DNA of 64,000 nt from NCBI RefSeq assembly GCF_000374165.1, contig NZ_KB893717.1, forward strand, positions 186,001 through 250,000, in the 5' to 3' direction. The translations under genes and the position numbers were made by a program. This document shows, one piece after another, positions 1 through 7,937 of this stretch (position 1 is its first letter; every line of letters starts with the position of its first letter). The stretch comes from Parafrankia elaeagni (lineage in GTDB: Bacteria; Actinomycetota; Actinomycetes; Frankiales; Frankiaceae). The notes under the pieces were generated by a model, which was given only the letters and a program-made list of their open reading frames with translations, did not search any database and was not told the DNA's origin.

Positions 1-1
1 C

Positions 2-538
2 GGTGAGGCGGAGTTCTCCTCCGGGCGGATCGAGACGCTCGGCAGGCGGACCATGCGGTACGGCTACCTGGAGGCGCGGGCGGTGCTGCCGACCGGCCAG
101 GGGTCCTTCCCGGCGATCTGGTTGCTCGGCTCCAACATGCCGGAGGTCGACTGGCCGGCGAGCGGTGAGCTGGACGTCGTCGAGACCGTGTCCACAGCGC
201 CCACGACCGTGCACACCAACGTCCACGGGGTGGACGAGTCCGGTGCCCACTGGCAGGCGACCTGGGGTCGCGGCGGCATGCACGACGCCGGGGTGGACCT
301 CGCCGCCGATTTCCACACCTACGGACTGGAGTGGACACCGTCCGCGCTGCGGTTCGTCTTCGACGGCCGGACGATCCGTACGCTCACCCGCGACGACGTG
401 CCGGTCTGGCTGTGGGACAAGGACCACTATGTGATCCTCAACGTGGCGGTGAACCGGGGCGGCGCCCAGGCCACCGCCGCCGACTATCCGCAGCGGATGA
501 TCGTCGACTACGTGCGCGTCTTCTCCGGGCGCCCCTGA
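2..538 (+). CDS. Glycoside hydrolase family 16 (beta-glucanase-like), 3' part only
   Basis: The frame is open from base 2, so the start lies upstream of the window and only the last 178 residues are present. The sequence GELDVVE matches the GH16 active-site pattern ExDxxE, in which the first Glu is the nucleophile and the last the acid/base. Around it are typical GH16 features: RYGYLEARAVLP before it, HTNVHG and FHTYGLEWTP after it, and a C-terminal IVDYVRVF strand. The family cleaves beta-1,3/1,4-glucans or galactans, usually outside the cell. The signal peptide would be in the missing part. The substrate cannot be told from this fragment. The catalytic half is complete to the natural stop. 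Confidence 0.9.
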   Translation, partial: GEAEFSSGRIETLGRRTMRYGYLEARAVLPTGQGSFPAIWLLGSNMPEVDWPASGELDVVETVSTAPTTVHTNVHGVDESGAHWQATWGRGGMHDAGVDLAADFHTYGLEWTPSALRFVFDGRTIRTLTRDDVPVWLWDKDHYVILNVAVNRGGAQATAADYPQRMIVDYVRVFSGRP

Positions 539-602
539 CGACTGTCCGGTGCGGGACGCGGCAGCCGGGGAACCAGGCGGAGGCCGGCCGCGTCGAAGCA
601 CC

Positions 603-1604
603 GTGACGATGATGACGCTGCGCGGCGCGCGACTCGCGGCCGTAGCCCTCCCCCTGTTTCTCACCGCGGCGGCCTGCGCCGGTGACACCACCGGGTCGGA
701 CAGCCTCCGCGGGGCCGGACCCGCTCTCACCGGCGCTCCTGGCAACCCTGGCACCCCCGTCGGGTCCGGCGTGGACGACACCGCGGTGCTGCGGGTGGAC
801 CTGGTCGGCGGGTTCGTGACCCCGCAGATCCTGGCGGCCCGGCTGCCCGTGGTGAGCGTCTACCCGGGCGGCCAGGTGATCTCCGAGGGTCCGCAGGTCG
901 CGATCTTCCCGGCGCCGGCGCTGCCGAACGTCCAGCTACGGCGGATCGCGCCCGCGGACGTCCAACGGCTCGTCGGCCGCGCGGTCGCGGCCGGTGTCGG
1001 CGCCGGGAGGGACTACGGCGAGCCACCGGTCACCGATGTGCCGTCGACCCGCTTCACGGTCCGGACCCCGGAGGGTGTCAGGACGACTGAGGTGCGGGCG
1101 CTGGCCGAGGCGGACGGCACCGGGCTGACCGCCGAGCAGCAGAACGCGCGACGGGACATCCAGGAGCTGCTGGACGCCCTCACCGACCTGCCGGGCACGA
1201 TCGGCGACACCGGGCCGTACGTCCCGACGGCCGTCGCCGCGATCGCCGCACCGCTGGTCAGTGACTGCCCGGCGGGCGGCGTCCAGCCTGTGAACCCGTC
1301 CGGTGGCGCGGCGCCGGCAGGTCCGTCCGGTGGTGTCCAGCCACCGGACTCCTGCGGAGGCGGCCTCCCGCTTCCGGTGGAGCAGGCCTGGCCCGGCCCG
1401 GAGCTGCCAGGTGAGCCACTGGCCGAGGGCCTCGATGTGGGCTGCGTGGCCGTCCGTGGAACCGACGCGACGGTGCTGCTGGCGGCCGCGCGCACGGCGG
1501 TGGACACGACGCCGTGGACGTCCGGCGGCCGGCGCTGGACAGCCGACTTCCGGCCGCTGCTCCCGGACGAGTCCGGGTGCGCCGACCTGCGCGCGGCTTC
1601 CTGA
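603..1604 (+). CDS. Putative lipoprotein, function unknown
   Basis: An export signal is clear: MMTLRGARLAAVALPLFLTAAAC, a short Arg-containing n-region, a hydrophobic stretch and a lipobox-like AAAC. The mature protein of about 300 residues is probably tethered outside the membrane. It has a Gly/Pro-rich linker (VNPSGGAAPAGPSGG) and several Cys in the C-terminal half (SDCPAGG, DSCGGG, VGCVAV, SGCADL) that could form disulfides. I recognise no domain. GTG 603, ATG 609 and ATG 612 are all possible starts; the frame also extends to GTG 549, but the signal peptide argues for a start near 603-612. It is convergent with egtD, 69 nt away. It is not part of the ergothioneine pathway as known. Confidence 0.7.
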   Translation: MTMMTLRGARLAAVALPLFLTAAACAGDTTGSDSLRGAGPALTGAPGNPGTPVGSGVDDTAVLRVDLVGGFVTPQILAARLPVVSVYPGGQVISEGPQVAIFPAPALPNVQLRRIAPADVQRLVGRAVAAGVGAGRDYGEPPVTDVPSTRFTVRTPEGVRTTEVRALAEADGTGLTAEQQNARRDIQELLDALTDLPGTIGDTGPYVPTAVAAIAAPLVSDCPAGGVQPVNPSGGAAPAGPSGGVQPPDSCGGGLPLPVEQAWPGPELPGEPLAEGLDVGCVAVRGTDATVLLAAARTAVDTTPWTSGGRRWTADFRPLLPDESGCADLRAAS

Positions 1605-1673
1605 ACAGCGCGTCCGTTCCGGCCCTGCCGGTCCAGCCCGAGCCCGCGCCCGGGGTCGTCGGGGTTGTCGGGG

Positions 1674-2837
1674 TCAGTCGGGAACGGCGAGGGTGACGGA
1701 GAAGTCGCGGTCCGGGTCGGTCCACTGGCGGCTGGTGGCGAGGCCGGACGCGGCGAGTTCGGCCCGCAGTCCGTCCAGGGTGAACTTGGCACTGATCTCG
1801 GTGCGCATCTGCTCGCCTTCCTCGAAGCGGGCGACCAGGTCCAGCGCCCGCACGGTGACCTCCTGGTCGCGGACGCTGCGCAGCCGCATCTCGATCCAGG
1901 AGTTCTCCGCGTTCCAGACCGCGACGTGGGCGAACCCGCGCAGGTCGAAGTCGGCGTCGAGCTCGCGGTTGATCACGGAGAGCACGTTCCGGTTGAACGC
2001 GGCGGTGACACCGGCACTGTCGTCGTAGGCCGCGACCAGGCGTCCGGTGTCCTTGACCAGGTCGGCGCCGAGCAGCAGGGCGTCCCCGTCGCGGAGCTGG
2101 TCACGCACGGCGCGCAGGAACGCCGCGCGGGCGGCGGGCTGCAGGTTGCCGATGGTGCCGCCGAGGAAGGCGACGAGCCGCCGGTCGCCGCCCACCGCTC
2201 CCGCGGGCGCGCCGGGGAGGCTGCCCAGGTGGCGCTCGAAGTCACCGACCACGGCGCGGACCGTGACTCCCGGGTAGGCCCGCAGAATGTCCGCGCCGGC
2301 CTGGAGCAGAGTGGCCTCGTCCACGTCGAAGGGGACGAAGCGGCGCAGCGTACCGAGGCGGCGCAGGGCGTCGAGCAGCAGCCGGGTCTTCTCCGAGGTG
2401 CCGGAGCCGAGCTCGACGAGGGTCGCGGCCGGGCAGGCGGCGGCGATCTCGTCGGCGTGGGCGGTGAGCACCGCGTGCTCCCGGCGGGTCGGGTAGTACT
2501 CGGGCAGCCGGGTGATCCGGTCGAACAGCAGGCCGCCGGTGGCGTCGTAGAACCACTTGGGGGGCAGCTCGCGGGGCTGCGAGGTCAGACCGGCGCGGAC
2601 GTCGGCGGCCAGGGAGGTCTGGCGTTCCGCCGCGGCGAGGTGGCGGTCGACCGTGACGCCGGCGGAACCCTCGGTGCCGCGGGGCCCGTTGGGTCCACCG
2701 GGTCCACCGGGTCCACCGGGTCCGCTGGATCCGCTGCTGTCACGGGCTTTGTCGGGGTCGCCTGATCCGCCGCCGGCTGCTCCGGTGAACGTGGACCCGA
2801 GGGTTACCCGGGCGGTGGCCGGCGTCCTGGATGTCAT
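1674..2837 (-). CDS. egtD: EgtD, L-histidine N-alpha-methyltransferase (ergothioneine biosynthesis)
   Basis: EgtD uses three S-adenosylmethionine to trimethylate histidine to hercynine. The family core begins near residue 65 (VDRHLAAAER) and includes LPPKWFYDATGG and LPEYYPTRRE. The SAM-binding segment is LVELGSGTSEKTR, followed by FVPFDVDEATL and FLGGTIGNL. The core is the usual size of about 320 residues. Unusually, it carries an extra N-terminus of about 60 residues containing a collagen-like [11 protein letters not shown] run made by a 9-bp DNA repeat; this may be disordered. GGAGGA 5-10 nt before the ATG supports the start. It is the last gene of the egtABCD operon, 42 nt after egtC. Confidence 0.96.
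   Translation of the reverse strand: MTSRTPATARVTLGSTFTGAAGGGSGDPDKARDSSGSSGPGGPGGPGGPNGPRGTEGSAGVTVDRHLAAAERQTSLAADVRAGLTSQPRELPPKWFYDATGGLLFDRITRLPEYYPTRREHAVLTAHADEIAAACPAATLVELGSGTSEKTRLLLDALRRLGTLRRFVPFDVDEATLLQAGADILRAYPGVTVRAVVGDFERHLGSLPGAPAGAVGGDRRLVAFLGGTIGNLQPAARAAFLRAVRDQLRDGDALLLGADLVKDTGRLVAAYDDSAGVTAAFNRNVLSVINRELDADFDLRGFAHVAVWNAENSWIEMRLRSVRDQEVTVRALDLVARFEEGEQMRTEISAKFTLDGLRAELAASGLATSRQWTDPDRDFSVTLAVPD
2691..2717. repeat. 9-bp tandem repeat (GGGTCCACC x3) inside egtD
   Basis: Three perfect copies of GGGTCCACC, with a diverged fourth (GGGTCCGCT) at 2718-2726. On the coding strand it specifies the Gly-Gly-Pro run of the EgtD N-terminal extension. Because the unit is a multiple of three, copy number could change without a frameshift. 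Confidence 0.9.
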
Positions 2838-2879
2838 CGTGGGTCCTCCGTCTGCCTTGTGCGACTCACAGTAGCTGGC

Positions 2880-3626
2880 CTAGGAGATCAAACTACTAAG
2901 AGTGACTTTACGTGTGTCGGCCACCAGGAGTTGTTGGTCCGGTACGTCGACCCAGCCCGGTTCGTCATCATCCGGCTCGCTTGTGACCAGAACTCCGTCC
3001 GGGCCCTCGCGGTAGCTGAGGGTGTCCCGCCAGGTTGTGGCAACGATCTGGGTACCGTCCGTGACGAGGAGGTTCAGTCGGGCGGGCGGCCCGTCGGGTT
3101 CGGTGAGGTCGCCCAGGGTGAGGACGACGTCCGCGACGGCCTTGGCCAGCGGCAGCCGCGACGTGCGCTCCCAGAGGAGCGCGGCGACGACCGCCGAGTC
3201 ACAGCGGGACTCCGGCACCGCCGCCCCGTCCGTCCGCGCCTGCAGCTCCCGCATCGCCGCGGCCGCGTGCACCCGGCCGTTGTGGCTCAGCAGCAGCGTG
3301 CCGGAGGTGAACGGCGCGGTGGCAGTCTCCTCGACGGGCATGCCCACCGTCGCGCTGCGCACCGCCGCCAGGACGCAGCCGGAGCTGACCGTGCCGGCGA
3401 ACGAGGCGTAGGAGGCGTCCGTCCACATCGGGACGGCGCGCCGGTACCGCGCCGGCTCGGGCCGCAGCGCCGGCGCGTACCAGCCGACCCCGAAGCCGTC
3501 GGCGTTGACGGTGCCGTGCCGCATCCGGCGCGGCGCCCACGACTGACGGAGCAGGCCGGACGGGCGGTCGAGGGTCAGCTCCGCCAGCGTGCGCGGGGCT
3601 CCGAGCCAGGCCAGGTGACGGCACAC
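2880..3626 (-). CDS. egtC: EgtC, gamma-glutamyl-hercynylcysteine sulfoxide amidohydrolase
   Basis: EgtC is a class II (Ntn) glutamine-amidotransferase-like hydrolase that removes glutamate from gamma-glutamyl-hercynylcysteine sulfoxide. The protein begins (M)CRHLAWLG, so Cys2 becomes the N-terminal nucleophile after Met removal. VNADGFGVGWY, SHNGRVHAA and SRCDSAVVAALL are typical of the family. The same frame stays open upstream to 4412, but that part is antisense to nothing useful and overlaps egtB. GTG at 3626 is the true start because it places Cys at position 2 and has GGAGGGG 8-14 nt before it. It lies 32 nt after egtB. The length of 248 residues is near the norm. Confidence 0.95.
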   Translation of the reverse strand: MCRHLAWLGAPRTLAELTLDRPSGLLRQSWAPRRMRHGTVNADGFGVGWYAPALRPEPARYRRAVPMWTDASYASFAGTVSSGCVLAAVRSATVGMPVEETATAPFTSGTLLLSHNGRVHAAAAMRELQARTDGAAVPESRCDSAVVAALLWERTSRLPLAKAVADVVLTLGDLTEPDGPPARLNLLVTDGTQIVATTWRDTLSYREGPDGVLVTSEPDDDEPGWVDVPDQQLLVADTRKVTLSSLIS

Positions 3627-3658
3627 AGACGGATGGCCCCTCCGGGTCAGGACGCGGG

Positions 3659-5071
3659 TCAGGAAGCGTCGGCGTCGCGGGCGAGCCGGAACCCGGCGAA
3701 GATCTGCCGCCGGATCGGGAAGTCCCAGTTGCGGAAGGTCGACCGGACCGCACTGGGATGAGTGGCCCAGGAGCCACCGCGCAGCACCCGGAACCGGGCC
3801 GGATCGTCGCCCCGAGGATAGAAGACCTCGCTGTACTCCCGATACGGGAACGCGGCGAAACCGGAATAAGGGGTGAATCCACTTGCGGTCCACTCCCACA
3901 CGTCCCCGATCATCTGCTCGGCTCCGCACGGGCTCGCGCCGGCCGGCCGGCTGCCCACCGGCACGGGCCTGGCCTGCCCGTGGCCCAGGTTCGCATGCTC
4001 GGACGTCGGATCGGTGTCGCCCCATGGATAGAGTCGTGAACGCCTGGTGACCGGGTCGTGTGCGCAGGCCTTCTCCCACTCGGCCTCGGTGGGCAGCCGC
4101 CGTCCCGCCCACCGGGCGTGAGCCTCGGCCTCGTACCAGCACACATGCTGCACCGGCTCGTCCAGCGGGACGGGTTCCACCCGCCCGAACCGCCGCCGGG
4201 TCCAGACATCGCCGTCCCGCGACCAGAACAGGGGCGCGGTCAGCCCCTCCTGACAGCGCCACGCCCAGCCCTCGGCGGACCACAGCCGCTCGTCGTCGTA
4301 GCCGCCGTCGGCGATGAAGGCCAGCTGGGCCCGGTTCGTCACCGGGAACCGGCCGATGTGGAAGGCGGGCAGGTGCACAGGGTGCGCCGGCCGCTCGTTG
4401 TCGTACGCCCACGGGTCGGTGGAGGTCCCCATCGTGAACGCGCCGGCCGGGACCAGCACCTCCGCGGTGTCGTCGACGACCGCACCACCAGTATCAGCAC
4501 CAGCACCAGCACCACCAGCACCAACAACACGGCCGCTGCCCGTCCCGGGGTCGTCCAGGACGGGCGGCCCGCTGCGCAGCTGCAGCGTGGCGAGCATGGT
4601 CTCGTCATGCTGGTGCTCGTGCTGGATCACCATCCCGTACACGAAGGCGCCCGCCAGCAGCCGTTCCCGGTGATCCTGACCGGCCCCGGGGAGCAGCTGG
4701 TCGGCGTTCAGCCCGGCGAGGACGTCCAGCACCCGCGCGCGGACGTCGGTCAGGTAGCCGCGTGCCTCGGCCGGGCCGAGCAGCGGCAGCGTCGTCCTGC
4801 TCGCCCGGCTGTGCCGGAAGGCGTCATAGATGCCGTCCAGGCCGGGGCGCAGCTCCGGGGTGCCCGTGAGCGCGCGCAGCAGCCAGATCTCCTCGTAGTT
4901 GCCGATGTGCGCCAGGTCCCAGACGAGCGGGGACATCAGCGGCGAGTGCTGGCGCAGCAGGTCGTCCTCGGCGAGGTCGGTGTAGCCGAGCGACCGTCTG
5001 CGGGCGGCGTCGAGTTCCGCCGCGAGTGCCTCCGGCCCGGTGGATCCGTCGGTCAGGGCACCGGAACGCAT
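3659..5071 (-). CDS. egtB: EgtB, hercynine oxygenase (iron-dependent sulfoxide synthase)
   Basis: EgtB is a non-haem iron enzyme that joins hercynine and gamma-glutamylcysteine with O2 to give the sulfoxide. The N-terminal DinB-like half supplies the iron ligands: HIGNYEEIWLL gives the first His and HEHQHDE the H-x3-H-x-E pair. The C-terminal half is an FGE-sulfatase/C-type-lectin fold (FTMGTST, HPVHLPAFHIGRFPVTN, RRLPTEAEWEKA, VLRGGSWATHP, RNWDFP, FAGFRLARD). Between the halves is a Gly/Ala-rich linker of about 30 residues (GAGGAGAGAD) that looks like a repeat expansion. It overlaps the end of egtA by 19 nt, implying coupled translation. Length 470. Confidence 0.96.
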   Translation of the reverse strand: MRSGALTDGSTGPEALAAELDAARRRSLGYTDLAEDDLLRQHSPLMSPLVWDLAHIGNYEEIWLLRALTGTPELRPGLDGIYDAFRHSRASRTTLPLLGPAEARGYLTDVRARVLDVLAGLNADQLLPGAGQDHRERLLAGAFVYGMVIQHEHQHDETMLATLQLRSGPPVLDDPGTGSGRVVGAGGAGAGADTGGAVVDDTAEVLVPAGAFTMGTSTDPWAYDNERPAHPVHLPAFHIGRFPVTNRAQLAFIADGGYDDERLWSAEGWAWRCQEGLTAPLFWSRDGDVWTRRRFGRVEPVPLDEPVQHVCWYEAEAHARWAGRRLPTEAEWEKACAHDPVTRRSRLYPWGDTDPTSEHANLGHGQARPVPVGSRPAGASPCGAEQMIGDVWEWTASGFTPYSGFAAFPYREYSEVFYPRGDDPARFRVLRGGSWATHPSAVRSTFRNWDFPIRRQIFAGFRLARDADAS

Positions 5072-6663
5072 CGGGCAGCCTCCTCGCGCAGCAGCTCTGT
5101 CGGCCCGCGCGCCGCGAAGCGCGCGCTCAGATCATCGGCCGGCGACCGCCGCCGCCGGGTGTAGCGGTCCGCGAACGCCTCCACCGCGGCCCGCAGCTCA
5201 GGGTCACCGCCGGCCCGGCCGAGAGCCGTGAGGGCGAGGTCGATGCATCGCGACGCGGCGCGGAACAGCTCCGGGTCGCGCAGCCCGCGCCGGGCCGCGG
5301 CCTCGCCCCGGCCGGCGACCGGCAGGCAGGCGGCGAGCGCGCCGCGGGCGGCGTCGGGGTCGTCGAGCAGCACCGTCGGGACGGCGACCGCCACCGGCCA
5401 GAGCCCGGACGGCTGCGCGTCCAGGTAACGCAGCTCCAGCCAGCCGCGGGGACGGACCGGCGGAAACAGCGTCGTCGCATGCCACCCCAGGTCCTGGACG
5501 GTCGGTGGCCGCCGTACCGGTCCCGCGCCGGCCAGCCAGGCGCCGAACGTCGTCGGCCGTTCGACGGCCCGGTACCGGCCGTCGTCCTGACCGACCATCA
5601 TCAGCGTCGCGTCATGCAGGTAGCGGGCCCAGAACACGGCGAGCTGCTCCGGCCCGGCCGCGAGGTCCGCCAGGTCGGCGAGGTCAGGCAGGACCGGCCC
5701 GGTGCGGCTCGTGTCGATCCCGGCCCACACCGCCTGGCGGCCGGACTGCCAGCCGAGTCGCTGCCCCGCGCCGACCGGCGACGCCGCGAACATCGCGATC
5801 AGGACCGGCTCCAACGCATGGGCGAGCCGGAAGCGCGCGACGATGTCCTCGTCATCGGACCCGCCGTCCAGGTTGACCTGCACCGAGGCGGTGGAGCACA
5901 TCATCGTCAGGCCCGCCTCGCCCCCGCACGTGCGAAAGTGCCGGTCCATCGCCACGTAGCGGGCGGCGGTGGAGTGCCGGCGCGGCGGCCGCAGCGGGTC
6001 GACGCCGAGCCCGGCGACGCCGAGCCCGACCCGGGCGAGCTCCTCGCGGACGATCTGGAGGTCACCGCGCATCGCGGCCACCGCCTCGGTCATCGGCAGC
6101 GGGGGACCGGACAGCTCGAGCTGCCCACCGGGCTCGAAGGTGAGCCGGCTGCCACCGGGCAACCGCCCGTCCGTTTCCGTTCCGGTCCCGGTCCCGGTCG
6201 TGGTCGTGGTCGTGGCTCCGGTGGCGGCTGCGAGCGCGGCCGCCGTCTCCTCCGGCGGGACGGACCGCTGCGGGCGGGTGACGTCGACGACGAACGATTC
6301 GATCTCGATCCCGACCCGGCGGCGCGCGCCGCCGGTCTCGGCCGGCCTGTCACCCGGTCCGGCCGCGTCACCCGGTCCGGCGGTGTCGCTCGGTCCGGCG
6401 GTGTCGCTCGGTCCGGCCGGACCGGCCGGACCGGCCGGACCGGCAGTGTCGGCCGCCTGCCGCTCGGCGTGTGGGTGGGCAAGGACGTCCCGCCCGGCGA
6501 CCCGGACGATGTCCTCGAACGACCGGAGCACGTCCGCAGGTGCGGAGGTGGTCTCCATGTGATCTGCCTTGTCGGTCGTCTCGGGCTGGGTGCGCGGGCC
6601 GTTGCGGCCGGCCCGGGTCGTTCGCCCGTCTACGGAAGCGCCAGGGGGCACGCGGAGTGGCAT
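5053..6663 (-). CDS. egtA: EgtA, glutamate-cysteine ligase (ergothioneine pathway)
   Basis: EgtA makes gamma-glutamylcysteine, the thiol donor for EgtB. It belongs to the GCS2/actinobacterial glutamate-cysteine ligase family: VGIEIESFVVD near residue 120, LTFEPGGQLELSGPP, and MMCSTASVQVNLD followed by RLAHALEPVLIAMFAASP. ATG 6663 has a strong AGGAG 7 nt upstream; an internal ATG at 6558 (METTSAP) is a weaker alternative with only AAGG. An Ala/Gly/Pro-rich segment (TAGPAGPAGPAGP) lies near residues 71-95. It is the first gene of the operon, so the promoter should lie in 6664-7000. Confidence 0.94.
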   Translation of the reverse strand: MPLRVPPGASVDGRTTRAGRNGPRTQPETTDKADHMETTSAPADVLRSFEDIVRVAGRDVLAHPHAERQAADTAGPAGPAGPAGPSDTAGPSDTAGPGDAAGPGDRPAETGGARRRVGIEIESFVVDVTRPQRSVPPEETAAALAAATGATTTTTTGTGTGTETDGRLPGGSRLTFEPGGQLELSGPPLPMTEAVAAMRGDLQIVREELARVGLGVAGLGVDPLRPPRRHSTAARYVAMDRHFRTCGGEAGLTMMCSTASVQVNLDGGSDDEDIVARFRLAHALEPVLIAMFAASPVGAGQRLGWQSGRQAVWAGIDTSRTGPVLPDLADLADLAAGPEQLAVFWARYLHDATLMMVGQDDGRYRAVERPTTFGAWLAGAGPVRRPPTVQDLGWHATTLFPPVRPRGWLELRYLDAQPSGLWPVAVAVPTVLLDDPDAARGALAACLPVAGRGEAAARRGLRDPELFRAASRCIDLALTALGRAGGDPELRAAVEAFADRYTRRRRSPADDLSARFAARGPTELLREEAARCVPVP

Positions 6664-7065
6664 CGAGCGGCTCCTCTCCCTGCGCCTCGGTCACAAGGAG
6701 GCGCCTATCGTGAGGGCGTTCTCCCCACAGCGACGGTCCGGCTACCCCTCGGCGGGCGGCGGCGGGACGGACTCCCCCTGACACAAGGCATCACAGTGGC
6801 TGCCACTTCCCGATGGGGAGCTGTGGGTCTTCGGTGGCTCTCCCGGATGTTCCACGCTTCCGGGCTGTTGTGACTGCGAATTGGATGGAAGTGTGACCCT
6901 GATGATGGAGATTGCTGGTAGCGCCCGGTGACCGGATCGGGGCAGACTCGCTGTTACCCCCCTGCGGTCCGCCGAAGCACGGCGACGGCACCGAGCTGAC
7001 AGGAGGTGGTGACCGCGGACACTCACGATCGTGTGCCGGCCAACAGGTCGGCCGGCAGGTCGGCC
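6664..7065. other. Divergent intergenic region egtA / NERD gene
   Basis: No convincing gene is seen. The region must hold the egtA operon promoter (minus strand). A perfect AGGAGG lies at 7001-7006, just before GTG 7006 and GTG 7009; these are too close for normal spacing and too far from ATG 7066. If one of those GTGs is used, the coding part of the NERD gene begins 57-60 nt earlier than annotated. No terminator or riboswitch was recognised. Confidence 0.5.
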
Positions 7066-7857
7066 ATGGCCGAGTACCAGCGCCGCCGGCAGCTGTACGC
7101 CGCCGAGCGCGGTGACAGTTCGCGGCGGGTCGCTGTCACCGCGGCGGCCGCTGCCGTCGGCGCGAGCGTGCTCGTCGGGTTCCTCTGCGGTGCCGCCGGC
7201 CTGTCCGCCGGGCGGGTGGTGCAGGGCGCGGTGCTCGCGGCCCTCGCCGTGCTCGGCGCGGTCGCCGTCCGGTACTACCGGGTTCCGCCGGAGATCGAGG
7301 CCTGGCGGGTGGACGCCGAGGCGGAGCGCCGCACCGCCCGCTCGCTGGACCGGCTCAGCCGGGCCGGTTACACCGTGCTGCACGACCGGCAGCTCGCCGA
7401 CTCCGCCGGCAACATCGACCACCTGGTGATCGGCCCGTCCGGTGCCTGGGTGATCGAGACCGACGCCCACCGCGGCCCGCTGCGGCAGAACGCCGCCGGG
7501 GTGTGGGTGGGCAAGGTGCCACTGCGCGCCATGCTCGGCCTCGTCACCTGGATGGGAGAGGAGGCCACCAGCCAGCTCGTGACCGAACTGCCCGCCGGGT
7601 GGCAGCTCGAGGCCCAGCCGGTGGTGGCCTTCGCCCGCACGGACGTCCCGAACGGGCTCGCGCTGGTGGAAGGGGTGCTGCTGCTTCCGCTGGCCGGGAT
7701 CGCCGACTACATCCTGTCGGCCGGTGTGGTCCTGCGCCCGATCGACGTCGCGTTGCTGGTGGATGTCGCCGAGCGGGTCCTGCCGGGCTACGAGGTGGCC
7801 GGGCCGCCGCCGGCCTGGCCGACCCGCTCGCGGCTGCGCGGCATGCTCCGCCGCTGA
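7066..7857 (+). CDS. NERD-domain membrane protein (nuclease-related), possibly inactive
   Basis: After a short basic N-terminus (MAEYQRRRQLY) there are two membrane segments (VAVTAAAAAVGASVLVGFL and VVQGAVLAALAVLGAVAV, near residues 22-65), then a NERD domain: AERRTARSLDRLSRAGYTVLHD, NIDHLVIGPSGAWVIETD. NERD is a restriction-like PD-(D/E)xK fold; the usual E-x-K is read here as ETD, so the catalytic Lys appears to be replaced by Asp. The domain may therefore bind rather than cut nucleic acid. It converges on the VirB4-like gene. ATG 7066 was chosen conservatively; GTG 7006/7009 are alternatives. Confidence 0.8.
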   Translation: MAEYQRRRQLYAAERGDSSRRVAVTAAAAAVGASVLVGFLCGAAGLSAGRVVQGAVLAALAVLGAVAVRYYRVPPEIEAWRVDAEAERRTARSLDRLSRAGYTVLHDRQLADSAGNIDHLVIGPSGAWVIETDAHRGPLRQNAAGVWVGKVPLRAMLGLVTWMGEEATSQLVTELPAGWQLEAQPVVAFARTDVPNGLALVEGVLLLPLAGIADYILSAGVVLRPIDVALLVDVAERVLPGYEVAGPPPAWPTRSRLRGMLRR

Positions 7858-7900
7858 CCCGGGCCGCTGACCCGGGCCGCTGACCCGGGCCGCTGACCCG
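7851..7900. repeat. 13-bp tandem repeat CCGCTGACCCGGG, 3.8 copies
   Basis: Copies at 7851-7863, 7864-7876 and 7877-7889 are perfect; the fourth (7890-7900) is truncated. The first contains the stop codon of the NERD gene, and each copy repeats the TGA. It lies between two convergent genes and contains self-complementary CCCGGG, so it may form structure in the transcript. Confidence 0.9.
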
Positions 7901-7937
7901 CCGCCGGCCCGCCGGCAGCGCGGGGCACGCGGGCGGG

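Noticed and set aside
2880-4412. Reading egtC as a 510-residue protein starting at 4412
   Set aside because: The upstream part is out of phase with egtB, Arg-rich and meaningless; GTG 3626 gives the required Cys2 nucleophile and a good ribosome-binding site.
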